A stretch of 64,000 bases of DNA from Halobellus ruber (GCF_014212355.1 NZ_JACKXD010000005.1:62001-126000); one strand, 5' to 3'; counted from the first letter of the stretch, positions 53,894-62,814 are shown. Notes: generated by a model from the letters alone, not told the origin. A program made the numbers and translations.

Positions 53894-55384
53894 ATGCCGG
53901 GCGAGGAGGCGAGTGACGACGGGGGCGACGGCGACGCCGGGAGCGTCGTGCGCCGGGACCGCTTCAGCGGCGGCCCCGCCCGCGGGTTCCTGTCGAGCCT
54001 CGCGGCCGACGAGCGGATCTTCGACGCCGACCTCGCGGTCGACCGCGCCCACGTCGTAATGCTGGCCGAGCAGGGGATCGTCGACGACGGCGTCGCCGGC
54101 GGGATCCTGACCGCCCTCGACGACGTCGAGGCCGCAGGCCACGGCGCGCTCCCCGACGGCGAGGACGTCCACGAGGCGATCGAGACCGCCGTGATCGACC
54201 GCGTCGGCCCCGACGGCGGTCGGATGCACACCGCCCGGAGTCGGAACGACGAGGTCGCGGCGTGCATCCGCTACCGCCTGCGCGAGGACCTGCAAGACGC
54301 CGCCGAGGCGACGGTCGCGCTCCGGGAGGCGCTTCTCGACGCGGCCGCCGACCACGTCGACACGGTGATGCCGGGCTACACCCACCTCCAGCCCGCCCAG
54401 CCGACCACGGTCGCGCACTATCTGGCCTCCTACGAGTCGGCGGTCGCCCGCGACACCGCCCGCCTGCTGGAGGCCTACGACCGGGTCAACCGGTCGCCGC
54501 TGGGGGCGGCGGCGTTCGCGGGCACGCCGTTCGACGTCGACAGGGAGCGGACGGCGGAGCTTCTGGGCTTCAACGGCGTCGTCGACAACTCGATGGACGC
54601 CGCCGCGGGGCGGGACTTCCTCGCGGAATCGACCGCGGCACTCGCGACCCACGCCGTCACCGTCTCGGGGCTGGCGGAGGACCTCGTCGTCTTCGCCAAC
54701 AAGGGCTACGTCGACCTCGACGACGCCTACGCCTCCACGTCGTCGATCATGCCCCAGAAGGTCAACCCCGACAGCCTGGAACTCGTACGGGCGGTCGCCG
54801 GCGACGCGGTCGGCGGGCTCTCCGGCCTGCTGACCACGCTGAAGGGGCTGCCGCGGGCGTACAACCGCGACCTCCAGCGGGCGACCCCCCACGTCTGGGA
54901 GACGGTCGACGCGGTCACGGAGGCGACCGCGGTCGCCGCGGGCGCGGTCGGCACCGCCGAGTGGCCCGCGGAGACGCTCGAAGCCGCCGCGGGCGAGGGG
55001 TTCTCCACCGCGACCGGCGTCGCCGACGCCCTCGCGATGGCGGGGGTGCCGTTCCGGACCGCCCACGAGGTGCTCGCGGCCGCGGCCGAGCGCGCCGACG
55101 GCGGGACGCCCGACGTCGACGCCCTCGATGCGGTCGCGACCGACGTGCTGGGGGAGTCGCTGTTCGAGTACGTCCCCCGCGAGCGCATCGAGGCGGTGCT
55201 GGACCCCCGCGAGAGCGTCGCCAGCCGCGACTCCGCGGGCGGTCCGGCACCCGAGGCGGTGGCGGCGCACCTCGACGCCGCGGAAGCGGGGATCGACGCC
55301 GACGCCGCGGCGCTCGCCGACCGTCGGGACGCGCTCGAAGACGCCGCCGGGGCGCTGGAACGGGAGGTCGCGTCGTATGTCTGA
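53894..55384 (+). CDS. argH: Argininosuccinate lyase
   Basis: It splits argininosuccinate to arginine and fumarate (EC 4.3.2.1). The fumarase-superfamily signature STSSIMPQKVNPDS is near residue 285. HTARSRNDEVA and PGYTHLQPAQPTT are also family segments. At 496 residues it is about 30-40 longer than bacterial ArgH, mainly in the acidic, Ala-rich C-terminal part. It follows argG closely. A 200-bp gap then separates it from argW, which has its own TATA box. Confidence 0.96.
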   Translation: MPGEEASDDGGDGDAGSVVRRDRFSGGPARGFLSSLAADERIFDADLAVDRAHVVMLAEQGIVDDGVAGGILTALDDVEAAGHGALPDGEDVHEAIETAVIDRVGPDGGRMHTARSRNDEVAACIRYRLREDLQDAAEATVALREALLDAAADHVDTVMPGYTHLQPAQPTTVAHYLASYESAVARDTARLLEAYDRVNRSPLGAAAFAGTPFDVDRERTAELLGFNGVVDNSMDAAAGRDFLAESTAALATHAVTVSGLAEDLVVFANKGYVDLDDAYASTSSIMPQKVNPDSLELVRAVAGDAVGGLSGLLTTLKGLPRAYNRDLQRATPHVWETVDAVTEATAVAAGAVGTAEWPAETLEAAAGEGFSTATGVADALAMAGVPFRTAHEVLAAAAERADGGTPDVDALDAVATDVLGESLFEYVPRERIEAVLDPRESVASRDSAGGPAPEAVAAHLDAAEAGIDADAAALADRRDALEDAAGALEREVASYV

Positions 55385-55555
55385 CCGCGACGCCCGCGGC
55401 CGCGGCACGGAGTTCCCCCGGTGCCGACGCCGAGCCCCGCCCGGGGCTATTAACATACGAAATCAGACATAGGTTTCACGCGGACCGATCGTTCGACTGT
55501 TCCACGCCGTTAGTGGCACCGCTACTCAGTTAAGAGATCCGATACTTTCGATGGG

Positions 55556-55561
55556 TTTAAG
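55556..55561 (+). promoter_or_regulatory. TATA box of the argW operon
   Basis: TTTAAG lies 25-30 bp before ATG 55586, giving a leaderless start for argWXCBDEF. Confidence 0.6.
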
Positions 55562-55585
55562 TCTCCGCCACGCCGACAGCGAAGT

Positions 55586-55765
55586 ATGGCAGACACGATC
55601 ACCGCGGAAGACCCGCTGACAGGCGAGGAGATCGAGATCCCGTCCGACGTCGAGGTCGGCGAGATCGTCGACAGTCCCGCGACCGGCGCGGAACTGGAAG
55701 TAATCTCCGTCGACCCCGTCGTCTTGGAGGAAGCCCCGGAGCTCGAAGAGGACTGGGGCGAGTGA
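55586..55765 (+). CDS. argW: Amino-group carrier protein ArgW (LysW family), lacking zinc-ribbon cysteines
   Basis: A 59-residue acidic carrier protein. It ends EELEEDWGE; the EDWGE tail is the site where ArgX attaches glutamate to the C-terminal Glu. The family core is seen in VEVGEIVDSPATGAELEV. In typical LysW this core carries a zinc ribbon (two C-x2-C pairs); here the equivalent positions are non-Cys (AEDPLTG and DSPATG) and the protein has no Cys at all. Fold stability must come from other interactions, perhaps salt. It lies one base upstream of argX. Confidence 0.93.
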   Translation: MADTITAEDPLTGEEIEIPSDVEVGEIVDSPATGAELEVISVDPVVLEEAPELEEDWGE

Positions 55766-55766
55766 G

Positions 55767-56633
55767 ATGAAGGTCGGGCTGCTGTACTCCCGGATCCGTC
55801 GGGACGAGAAGCTTCTCCTCTCGGAGCTCCGCGACCGCGGACACGAGGTGGCGAAGATCGACGTCCGGGACGAGCAGTTCGGCCTCTCAGATCCGCCGGA
55901 AGCGTTCGACGGCGTCGACGTCGTGGTCGACCGGTGTCTGGCGACCAGCCGGAGCCTCTACGTCACCCAGTTTCTGGACGCCTACGACGTGCCCGTGGTC
56001 AACGGCTCCGACACGGCGGACGTCTGTTCGGACAAGGTGAAAAACAGCCTGGCGCTGGAGGCCGCCGGCGTGCCGACGCCGACCACGGAAGTTGCGTTCA
56101 CGACCGACAGCGCCCTCGAAATCATCGAACGGTTCGGCTACCCCTGCGTGATCAAACCCGTCGTGGGGTCGTGGGGACGGCTGATGGCGAAAGTCGAGTC
56201 CCGTTCCGCGGCGGAGGCCATCCTCGAACACAAGGCCACGCTGGGGCACTACCAGCACAAGGTGTTCTACATCCAGGAGTTCGTCGAAAAGCCCGGCCGC
56301 GACATCCGCGTCGTCGCGGTCGACGGCGAGCCGATCGCCGCGATGACGCGCTCCTCGGATCACTGGCTGACCAACGCCGCGAAGGGGGCCGAGGTGGAGC
56401 CCTTCGGGCCCGACGACCGGGTCCGCGACCTCGTCGCCACGGCCTCCGACGCCGTCGGCGGCGGCCTGCTGGGCGTCGACCTGATGGAGGCGGGCGATGA
56501 TTACACGGTCCACGAGGTCAACCACACCGTCGAGTTCAAGGCGCTGAACGACGCCGTCGATGTCGACGTGCCCGCCGAAGTCGTCGACTGGCTGGAAACG
56601 AAAGTCGCAAACGAGACGGAGGCGGCCGTATGA
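55767..56633 (+). CDS. argX: Glutamate--ArgW ligase ArgX (LysX/RimK-type ATP-grasp)
   Basis: A 288-residue ATP-grasp enzyme that joins the alpha-amino group of glutamate to the C-terminal Glu of ArgW, protecting it for later steps. ATP-grasp segments are CVIKPVVGSWGRLMAKVE, YIQEFVEKPGRDIRVVAVDGEPIAAMTR and the metal site HEVNHTVEFKAL. In the window lysine would be made from aspartate (aspartate kinase present) and no aminoadipate genes are seen, so glutamate is the more likely substrate. It overlaps argC by 4 bp. Confidence 0.93.
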   Translation: MKVGLLYSRIRRDEKLLLSELRDRGHEVAKIDVRDEQFGLSDPPEAFDGVDVVVDRCLATSRSLYVTQFLDAYDVPVVNGSDTADVCSDKVKNSLALEAAGVPTPTTEVAFTTDSALEIIERFGYPCVIKPVVGSWGRLMAKVESRSAAEAILEHKATLGHYQHKVFYIQEFVEKPGRDIRVVAVDGEPIAAMTRSSDHWLTNAAKGAEVEPFGPDDRVRDLVATASDAVGGGLLGVDLMEAGDDYTVHEVNHTVEFKALNDAVDVDVPAEVVDWLETKVANETEAAV

Positions 56634-57709
56634 GCGGCGGCGACGGGGGCGAGTCGACCGCGGCCGCCGACCCGACCTACACCGCCTCGGTCGTCGGCGG
56701 CTCCGGCTTCACCGGCGGCGAACTCCTCCGCTTGCTGTACCAGCACCCCGAGTTTTCCGTTGTCCAGGCCACCAGCCGCTCGAAGGAGCGCAAGACCGTC
56801 GGCCACGTCCACCCCAACCTCCGGGCGATGGACCTGCGGTTCACGTCGCCGGCGGAGCTGGAACCCGTGGACGTGCTGTTCGCGGCGACGCCCCACGGCG
56901 TCTCGATGGAGCGGATCGACGCGTTCCGGGAGGCCGCCGACACGGTCGTCGACCTCTCGGCTGACTTCCGGCTCGATTCCGAGGCCGAGTACGACGAGTG
57001 GTACGACGGCCACTCGCGGCCCGACCTGCTCGCGGAGTCGGAGTACGCTCTCCCCGAGCTCAACCGCGGGAACCTCCCGGGCGCCGACCTGATCGCTTCT
57101 GGAGGCTGTAACGCCACCGCCGCGATCCTCGGGTTGAAGCCGCTGTTCGACGCCGAAATCCTAGCGGGCGACGAGCAGGTCGTCGTCGACGTGAAGGTCG
57201 GCTCCTCGGAGGGCGGGGCGGGCGGCGGCGACGCCTCCAGCCACCCCGAACGCTCCGGGATCGTCAGGCCCTACGCCCCCACCGGCCACCGCCACGAGGC
57301 CGAGATCGAGGCGTTCCTCGGCACGTCGGTGTCGTTTACGGCCCACGCGGTCGATATGACCCGGGGCGCGAGCGCGACCTGCCACGTCTACCCGGAGAGT
57401 CCGGTCTCGACGGGCGACCTCTGGGGCGCCTACCGCGACGCCTACGCCGAGGAGCCGTTTATGCGGACGGTCGCAGGCGGCGGCGGGGTCTACCGCTACC
57501 CCGAGCCGAAGGCGGTCGCGGGCACGAATTACGGAGAGGTCGGCTTCGAGCTCGACCCCGGCAACCGCCGGGTGGTCGTCTTCTCCGCGATCGACAATAT
57601 GATGAAGGGCTCGGCCGGACAAGCCGTCCACGCGGCGAATCTCGCCCTGGGACTCGACGAGACCGCCGGCCTGGAGTTCGCCGGGCTCCACCCCGTCGGC
57701 GCTCCCTGA
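56630..57709 (+). CDS. argC: ArgW-gamma-glutamyl-phosphate reductase
   Basis: It reduces the ArgW-bound gamma-glutamyl phosphate to the semialdehyde with NADPH. The Rossmann motif SVVGGSGFTGGELLRLL is at residues about 19-35. The catalytic Cys lies in ASGGCNATAAILGLKPL (near residue 160), and the His-containing GRHRHEAEIE-type segment reads PTGHRHEAEIEAF. 359 residues. The ATG overlaps the argX stop (ATGA). Confidence 0.95.
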   Translation: MSGGDGGESTAAADPTYTASVVGGSGFTGGELLRLLYQHPEFSVVQATSRSKERKTVGHVHPNLRAMDLRFTSPAELEPVDVLFAATPHGVSMERIDAFREAADTVVDLSADFRLDSEAEYDEWYDGHSRPDLLAESEYALPELNRGNLPGADLIASGGCNATAAILGLKPLFDAEILAGDEQVVVDVKVGSSEGGAGGGDASSHPERSGIVRPYAPTGHRHEAEIEAFLGTSVSFTAHAVDMTRGASATCHVYPESPVSTGDLWGAYRDAYAEEPFMRTVAGGGGVYRYPEPKAVAGTNYGEVGFELDPGNRRVVVFSAIDNMMKGSAGQAVHAANLALGLDETAGLEFAGLHPVGAP

Positions 57710-57744
57710 CCCGGACACACGGATTTCCATACTGACTGTACACG

Positions 57745-58752
57745 ATGACGCACGAACATCACACACACGACGCGCGCGACGCTCGCCGGACGACACCCGC
57801 CCCCGGAGCCGAGCCGCGACCCCGAGCCGACGGCGGCGATCCGGGGCGGGAAGTCGACGAGCTCCGGCCCGACGGCGGGACCGACGCGGCGCCCGTCGTG
57901 GTGAAGATCGGCGGCGCCCGCGCCGTCGACCCCGAGGGCGCGGTCGGCGACGTCGCAACGCTGGTCGACTCCGGGCGGGAGGTCGTCGTCGTCCACGGCG
58001 GCTCGACGGCCGTCGATGACACCCTCGAAGCGCTCGGCGAGGAGCCGACCTACGTCGAGACGCCGGGTGGCGTGGTCGGCCGGTTCACCGACGAACGCAC
58101 GATGGAAGTCTTCTCGATGGTGTTGCCGGGGAAGCTCAACACCGATATTACTGCGTCGCTCCGCGGGGCCGGCGTCGACGCCCTCGGGCTCTCCGGCGTC
58201 GACGGCGGGCTCCTGACCGGCCCGCGGAAGTCGGCCGTGCGCGTGATCGAGGACGGGAAGAAGAAGATCAAACGCGGCGATCACTCCGGGAAGATCACCG
58301 ACGTGAACGGCGACCTGCTGGAGACGCTGCTCGGCGACGGCTACACCCCGGTCGTGACCGTCCCGATGCTCGCCGACGACGGCGTCGCGGTCAACGCCGA
58401 CGCCGACCGGGCCGCGGCGGCGGTCGCGGGGGCGCTCGGCGCCGACCTCGTGGTGCTGTCCGACGTCGAGGGGGTCTACGCCGACCCCGACGACCCCGCG
58501 ACCCTGATCGGATCGGTCGCGACCCCGGAAGAATTCGACGGGCTAAAGAACGCAGCGGACGGGTTTATGCGCAAGAAAGTGATGGCAGCCGAAGAGGCGC
58601 TCGAGGCGGGGGCACGCGCCGTCGTCGTCGCGAGCGCGAACGCCGACGACCCGATCACCGCCGCGCTCGCGGGGAGCGGCACGCACATCGCGGCGAGCGC
58701 GGTCGTGACCGACGAGGAACCGACGGACGTCGAGGGGGAGGCAACAGGATGA
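57745..58752 (+). CDS. argB: ArgW-glutamate kinase (acetylglutamate kinase family)
   Basis: It phosphorylates the gamma-carboxylate of ArgW-bound glutamate. The amino-acid kinase core begins near residue 50 (VVVKIGGARAVD) and includes VVVVHGGS, SGVDGGLLTGPRKS and VLSDVEGVYADPDDP. The first 49 residues (MTHEHHTHDARD...) form a His/Arg/Asp-rich extension not present in the family. The true start could be an internal one, but no good internal start codon precedes VVVKIGG. Its start follows argC by 35 bp, and the stop overlaps argD. Confidence 0.9.
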   Translation: MTHEHHTHDARDARRTTPAPGAEPRPRADGGDPGREVDELRPDGGTDAAPVVVKIGGARAVDPEGAVGDVATLVDSGREVVVVHGGSTAVDDTLEALGEEPTYVETPGGVVGRFTDERTMEVFSMVLPGKLNTDITASLRGAGVDALGLSGVDGGLLTGPRKSAVRVIEDGKKKIKRGDHSGKITDVNGDLLETLLGDGYTPVVTVPMLADDGVAVNADADRAAAAVAGALGADLVVLSDVEGVYADPDDPATLIGSVATPEEFDGLKNAADGFMRKKVMAAEEALEAGARAVVVASANADDPITAALAGSGTHIAASAVVTDEEPTDVEGEATG

Positions 58753-59888
58753 CCGGCGGGTTCGTCTTCTCGGAGAAGCCGATCGAGATCGAGTCCGGCG
58801 AGGGCGCGTACCTCTACGGGACCGACGGCACCGAGTATCTCGACTTCGGCGCCTCCTACGCCGTGGCCGCGATCGGCCACTCCCACCCTGCGGTCACCGA
58901 AGCCGTCCAAGAGCAGATCGAACGCCTCACCTACGTCCAGGCGTCGTACCCCGTCGAGGTCCGGACGGAGCTCTACGAGAGGCTGGCGGCGCTCGGCCCC
59001 GGCGACGCCGACAACGTCTGGCTGTGTAACTCCGGGACCGAGGCCAACGAGGCGGCGATGAAGTTCGCCCGCTCGGCGACCGGCCGCTCGAAGATCGTCG
59101 CCACCAAGCGCGGCTTCCACGGCCGGACGCTGGGGGCGCTCGCGATGACCTGGAAGGACAAGTACAAGAAGCCCTTCGAGCCGCTGGCCGGCGGCATCGA
59201 GTTCGTCCCCTACGGCGACGGCGAAGCGCTCGCAGAGACCGTCGACGAGGAGACCGCCGCGGTCTTCTTAGAGCCGGTCCAAGGCGAGGGTGGCATCCAC
59301 CCCGCCCCCACGGAGTACCTCCGGGCCGCCCGCGAGGCGACCGAAGACGCCGGTGCGGCCCTGGTCTTCGACGAGATCCAGACCGGCGTCGGCCGGACCG
59401 GGTCGCTGTGGGCCTGCGACGGCGTCGGCGTCGAGCCCGACATCCTCACCGCCGCGAAGGGGATCGCAAACGGCCTTCCGCTGGGAGCGACGCTCGTGAA
59501 AGACTGGATCGCCGAGGACTCCGGCGACCACGGCTCGACGTTCTCCGGCGGGCCGGTGGTGTGTGCGGCGGCCAACGCCACCCTCGATACGGTCGTCGAC
59601 GAGGACGTCCCCGGTAACGCCGCGGCGGTCGGGGAGTACCTCCGGAGCGAACTCGAAGCCGCGGTCGAAGAGCACGACCTCCCCGTCCGGGAGATCCGCG
59701 GCGTCGGCCTGATGATCGGCGTCGAGGTGAAACGCGGCGCCAACCGCGTGCTCAAGAACCTCGCGCTGTCCGAGCAGGTGCTCGCGCTCCCCGCCGGCCG
59801 GACGGTGGTTCGGCTGCTCCCGCCGCTGACGATCGACGAGGCCCACGCCGACCAGTTCGTCGATTCGTTCGTGGAGGTGCTGGGATGA
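58749..59888 (+). CDS. argD: ArgW-glutamate-semialdehyde aminotransferase
   Basis: A PLP-dependent class III aminotransferase converting ArgW-bound semialdehyde to the ornithine form. Segments are CNSGTEANEAAMKFAR, KRGFHGRTLGALAMT, VFDEIQTGVGRTG (Asp for PLP) and ILTAAKGIANGLPLGA (PLP Lys). 379 residues. It overlaps argB by 4 bp and argE by 4 bp (ATGA). Confidence 0.95.
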   Translation: MTGGFVFSEKPIEIESGEGAYLYGTDGTEYLDFGASYAVAAIGHSHPAVTEAVQEQIERLTYVQASYPVEVRTELYERLAALGPGDADNVWLCNSGTEANEAAMKFARSATGRSKIVATKRGFHGRTLGALAMTWKDKYKKPFEPLAGGIEFVPYGDGEALAETVDEETAAVFLEPVQGEGGIHPAPTEYLRAAREATEDAGAALVFDEIQTGVGRTGSLWACDGVGVEPDILTAAKGIANGLPLGATLVKDWIAEDSGDHGSTFSGGPVVCAAANATLDTVVDEDVPGNAAAVGEYLRSELEAAVEEHDLPVREIRGVGLMIGVEVKRGANRVLKNLALSEQVLALPAGRTVVRLLPPLTIDEAHADQFVDSFVEVLG

Positions 59889-61015
59889 GCACGGAACTCG
59901 ATGTCGACGAGGTCGACGCCGAGGAATCGCCCGACGACGCCGTCGGGTTCCTCGCGGATCACGACGTCTTCGACGTCCAGCCCGGGCTGACCGAGGGGCT
60001 GACCGAGGCGCAGACGCTGCTTGCGGACCTGGTGTCGATCCCCTCGCCTTCGGGGCAGGAGGCCGCCGCGGCCGAGCGGTTGGTGGAGTTCTTCGAGGCC
60101 AACGACCGCGAGGTCCGGATCGACGACGCCGGCAACGTCCGGGCGCCGGCCGACGACGCCGTCCTCCTGACCTCCCACGTCGACACCGTCCCCGGCGACG
60201 TGCCGGTGAAGATCGAGAACGGCGTGCTCTGGGGCCGCGGCAGCGTCGACGCCACCGGCGCCCTGGCGGCGATGGCGGTCGCGGCGGTCGAGACCGGCGT
60301 CTCCTTTGCGGGCGTGGTCCGGGAGGAGACCGGCTCCAACGGGGCGTGGCACCTCGTCGAGGATCGCGACGCCCCCGATGCCGTCATCAACGGCGAGCCC
60401 TCGGGGTGGGACGGCATCACCCTGGGCTACCGCGGGTTCCTGTCCGGGACCTACGTCGCCACGAGCGAACTCGGGCACTCCTCGCGGCCCGACGACAACG
60501 CGATCCAGTCGGCGGTGAACTGGTGGTCGAGCGTCGCGGCGTTCTTCGAGGTCGACCACTCGGAGGGCGTCTTCGACACCGTGACCACGAAGCCGGTCCG
60601 CTTCGACGGCGGCCCGACCGAGGACGGCCTCGCCGTCGAGGCGACCGTCGACGTCCAGTTCCGCGTCCCGCCGAAGTACACCATCGACGACGTCCGGGAG
60701 GTCGCCGAGGGCGAACTCGACCACGGCGGCGTCCACTGGGAGACCCCCATCCCGCCGGTGATGGCGAGTCCGCGCACGCCGGTCGCCCGCGCGCTTCGGG
60801 CCGCGATCCGCGGGGCCGGCGGGGAGCCGCGGCTCCTCCGGAAGACCGGCACCAGCGATATGAACATCTACGCCGGGTCGTGGGACTGCCCGATGGCGAC
60901 CTACGGGCCGGGGGATTCCGACCTGGATCACGCGCCGAACGAACACCTCGATCTCGCGGAGTACGACAGCTCGATCGGCGTGCTGGTCGACGTCTGTGAG
61001 CGCCTCGCGGACTGA
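59885..61015 (+). CDS. argE: ArgW-ornithine hydrolase (M20 peptidase family)
   Basis: It releases ornithine from ArgW-bound ornithine. Two-metal M20 segments are LLTSHVDTVPGDVPV, GRGSVDATGALAAMAVAAV and REETGSNGAWHLVED (catalytic Glu), with the second-domain His in LGHSSRP. The first 40 residues are acidic (TELDVDEVDAEESPDD), a likely halophilic extension. Homologue of LysK. 376 residues. It lies 6 bp before argF. Confidence 0.94.
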   Translation: MSTELDVDEVDAEESPDDAVGFLADHDVFDVQPGLTEGLTEAQTLLADLVSIPSPSGQEAAAAERLVEFFEANDREVRIDDAGNVRAPADDAVLLTSHVDTVPGDVPVKIENGVLWGRGSVDATGALAAMAVAAVETGVSFAGVVREETGSNGAWHLVEDRDAPDAVINGEPSGWDGITLGYRGFLSGTYVATSELGHSSRPDDNAIQSAVNWWSSVAAFFEVDHSEGVFDTVTTKPVRFDGGPTEDGLAVEATVDVQFRVPPKYTIDDVREVAEGELDHGGVHWETPIPPVMASPRTPVARALRAAIRGAGGEPRLLRKTGTSDMNIYAGSWDCPMATYGPGDSDLDHAPNEHLDLAEYDSSIGVLVDVCERLAD

Positions 61016-61021
61016 TCGACG

Positions 61022-61921
61022 ATGCTTGAGACCGACCACTTCCTCGACATCGACGACCTCGCGCCCGCCGAACTGGAGACCGTCCTCGACCGCGCGGCGG
61101 CGATCAAAGCCGGCGAGGACGCGGCCCGGCTCCCCGACCACACCCTGGGGATGCTGTTCGAGAAGCCCTCGACCCGCACCCGGATCTCCTTCGAGACCGG
61201 GATGACACAGCTCGGCGGCCACGCCATCTTCCTCGGGCCGGAGGACATCCAACTCGGCCACGGCGAGCCCCTGTCGGACACCTCCCGGGTGCTCTCGCGG
61301 TACGTCGACGCCGTGATGGCCCGGCTGTTCGACCACGACGACCTCGTCGAGATCGCCGAGTACGCCGACGTCCCGGTTATCAACGGCCTCACCGACGACG
61401 CCCACCCGTGTCAGACCCTTGCGGACCTGCTCACGATCCGGGAGGCCTACGGTGGGTTCGACGGGGTCGAGGCGGCGTGGGTCGGCGACGGCAACAACGT
61501 GGGCCAGTCGCTCGTCGTCGGCGCGGCGATGGTCGGGCTGGACCTGACCGTCGCGACGCCCGAGGGCTACGGAATGGACGACGACGTGCTTGAGCAGGCC
61601 GCCGACCTCGGCCACCCCCCGACGGTCGTCGACGACCCTGCCGACGCGGTCGAGGGCGCGGACGTGGTCTACACCGACGTCTGGATCTCGATGGGCCAGG
61701 AGGACCGACGCGAGGAGAAGCTCGCGGCGTTCGAGGGCTACCAGGTGAACAACGACCTGCTCGCGGGCACCGACGCCGACGTGATGCACTGTCTCCCCGC
61801 CCACCGCGGCGAGGAGATCACCGATTCCGTTCTGGAATCCGACCGGGCGCTGGTGTGGGACCAGGCGGAGAACCGGCTCCACGCTCAGAAGGGGCTGTTG
61901 GTCGAACTCCTCGACGCGTAG
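61022..61921 (+). CDS. argF: Ornithine carbamoyltransferase
   Basis: It makes citrulline from ornithine and carbamoyl phosphate (EC 2.1.3.3). Carbamoyl-phosphate motif STRTRISFETGM (residues about 50-61), HPCQTLADLLTI and the ornithine motif HCLPAHRGEEIT are intact. 299 residues. It is the last gene of the argW operon. The final 37 bp overlap the end of the convergent zinc-ribbon membrane protein gene. Confidence 0.97.
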   Translation: MLETDHFLDIDDLAPAELETVLDRAAAIKAGEDAARLPDHTLGMLFEKPSTRTRISFETGMTQLGGHAIFLGPEDIQLGHGEPLSDTSRVLSRYVDAVMARLFDHDDLVEIAEYADVPVINGLTDDAHPCQTLADLLTIREAYGGFDGVEAAWVGDGNNVGQSLVVGAAMVGLDLTVATPEGYGMDDDVLEQAADLGHPPTVVDDPADAVEGADVVYTDVWISMGQEDRREEKLAAFEGYQVNNDLLAGTDADVMHCLPAHRGEEITDSVLESDRALVWDQAENRLHAQKGLLVELLDA

Positions 61922-62646
61922 GCGTCCGCCCGGCCGCTACTGCTGCCCTCGTCGCCGTCGTCGCTACCGCCCCCTTCGTCGACTGACGTCACCCTGATCG
62001 CGTAGCCACACGCCGGGCACGCGGCGTCGGCGGGCGACACCTGCGACCGGCACCGCTCGCAGAACCACACCCCCTCCCTGATCGTCGCCCGGTAGGTCGT
62101 CTCGGCGTCGCGGTCCTCGGCCACGTCGAACTCGACGTCCCGGGCGCGAAGGACCGCCTCGGCCTCGCGGACCGCCTCGGCCGACGGCAGCGAGAGGGTG
62201 GTCTCCACGGGGTCGTCCCGGAGGACCGACCGGAGACGGCCGGCGGCGTCGTGCTCGATGGTGAGCGTTCCGGCGTCGCGGTCGAGCGTGACGGCGTCGA
62301 CGGCCGACCTCGGAATCCTCGCCTCCCCGACGTGGCGCCGTCCCAGCCGAGCGGCGAGGAACAGGCCCACTATGAGGTATCCGATCGTCGACACTCCGGC
62401 CGCAACGCCGGCAGTACCCGCGGCGACCGCGGCTGCGTAGCCGACGAGGCTGGCGACGGCCCAGACGACTCCGACGACCTCGAAGGCCAATCCGGCGCGG
62501 TCCCACCGGTCACCGTGCCGCCACCGCCGGCGCTGGCCGGCGAGGAGACGCCCGGGGGTCGACCGGATCCCGAAGGCGCCGTCGCGGACCGTCGCGGTCC
62601 CGGTCCCGGTCGCGGTCCGAAACCGGAAGGATCGGTCGTCTGCCAT
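61885..62646 (-). CDS. Hypothetical membrane protein with a C-terminal zinc ribbon
   Basis: A 253-residue protein of unknown function. Two hydrophobic segments (residues about 53-76 and 80-100) are followed by a soluble alpha/beta part (VDAVTLDRDAGTLTIEHDAAGRL). A zinc ribbon C-x2-C...C-x2-C (FCERCRSQVSPADAACPACGYA, near residue 200) and an acidic Ser-rich tail come next. Its tail overlaps the 3' end of argF by 37 bp on the opposite strand. A TATA-like CTATTTG lies at 62672-62678, and the MITE at 62702 sits just upstream of it. Confidence 0.82.
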   Translation of the reverse strand: MADDRSFRFRTATGTGTATVRDGAFGIRSTPGRLLAGQRRRWRHGDRWDRAGLAFEVVGVVWAVASLVGYAAAVAAGTAGVAAGVSTIGYLIVGLFLAARLGRRHVGEARIPRSAVDAVTLDRDAGTLTIEHDAAGRLRSVLRDDPVETTLSLPSAEAVREAEAVLRARDVEFDVAEDRDAETTYRATIREGVWFCERCRSQVSPADAACPACGYAIRVTSVDEGGGSDDGDEGSSSGRADAYASRSSTNSPF

Positions 62647-62701
62647 CGGCGGACGGAACGGCGCGAACGCACAAATAGCTCCGGGACGCCCGATCCCAAT
62701 A

Positions 62702-62781
62702 TAGTAGCGTTTGCAAGTCTTCGCTCACTCGATCGCACGACGGCGTGCGATCGGATGTGCAACCAGTTGCAAACGCTACTA
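62702..62781 (-). mobile_element. 80-bp MITE, copy 2
   Basis: Exactly 80 bp with perfect 15-bp terminal inverted repeats TAGTAGCGTTTGCAA and a TA duplication (62700-62701 and 62782-62783). The inner palindrome has CGATCGCACG/CGTGCGATCG. The reverse complement differs from copy 1 (6715-6794) at 3 of 80 bases. It sits about 25 bp upstream of the TATA box of the 61885-62646 gene and could affect its promoter. No transposase is encoded. Confidence 0.93.
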
Positions 62782-62814
62782 TAGCGTGGTTGGCTGATAC
62801 TGTCGGCTATAGTC

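Noticed and set aside
59210-61882. 890-codon minus-strand open frame
   Set aside because: Antisense to argD, argE and argF, all of which are strongly supported.
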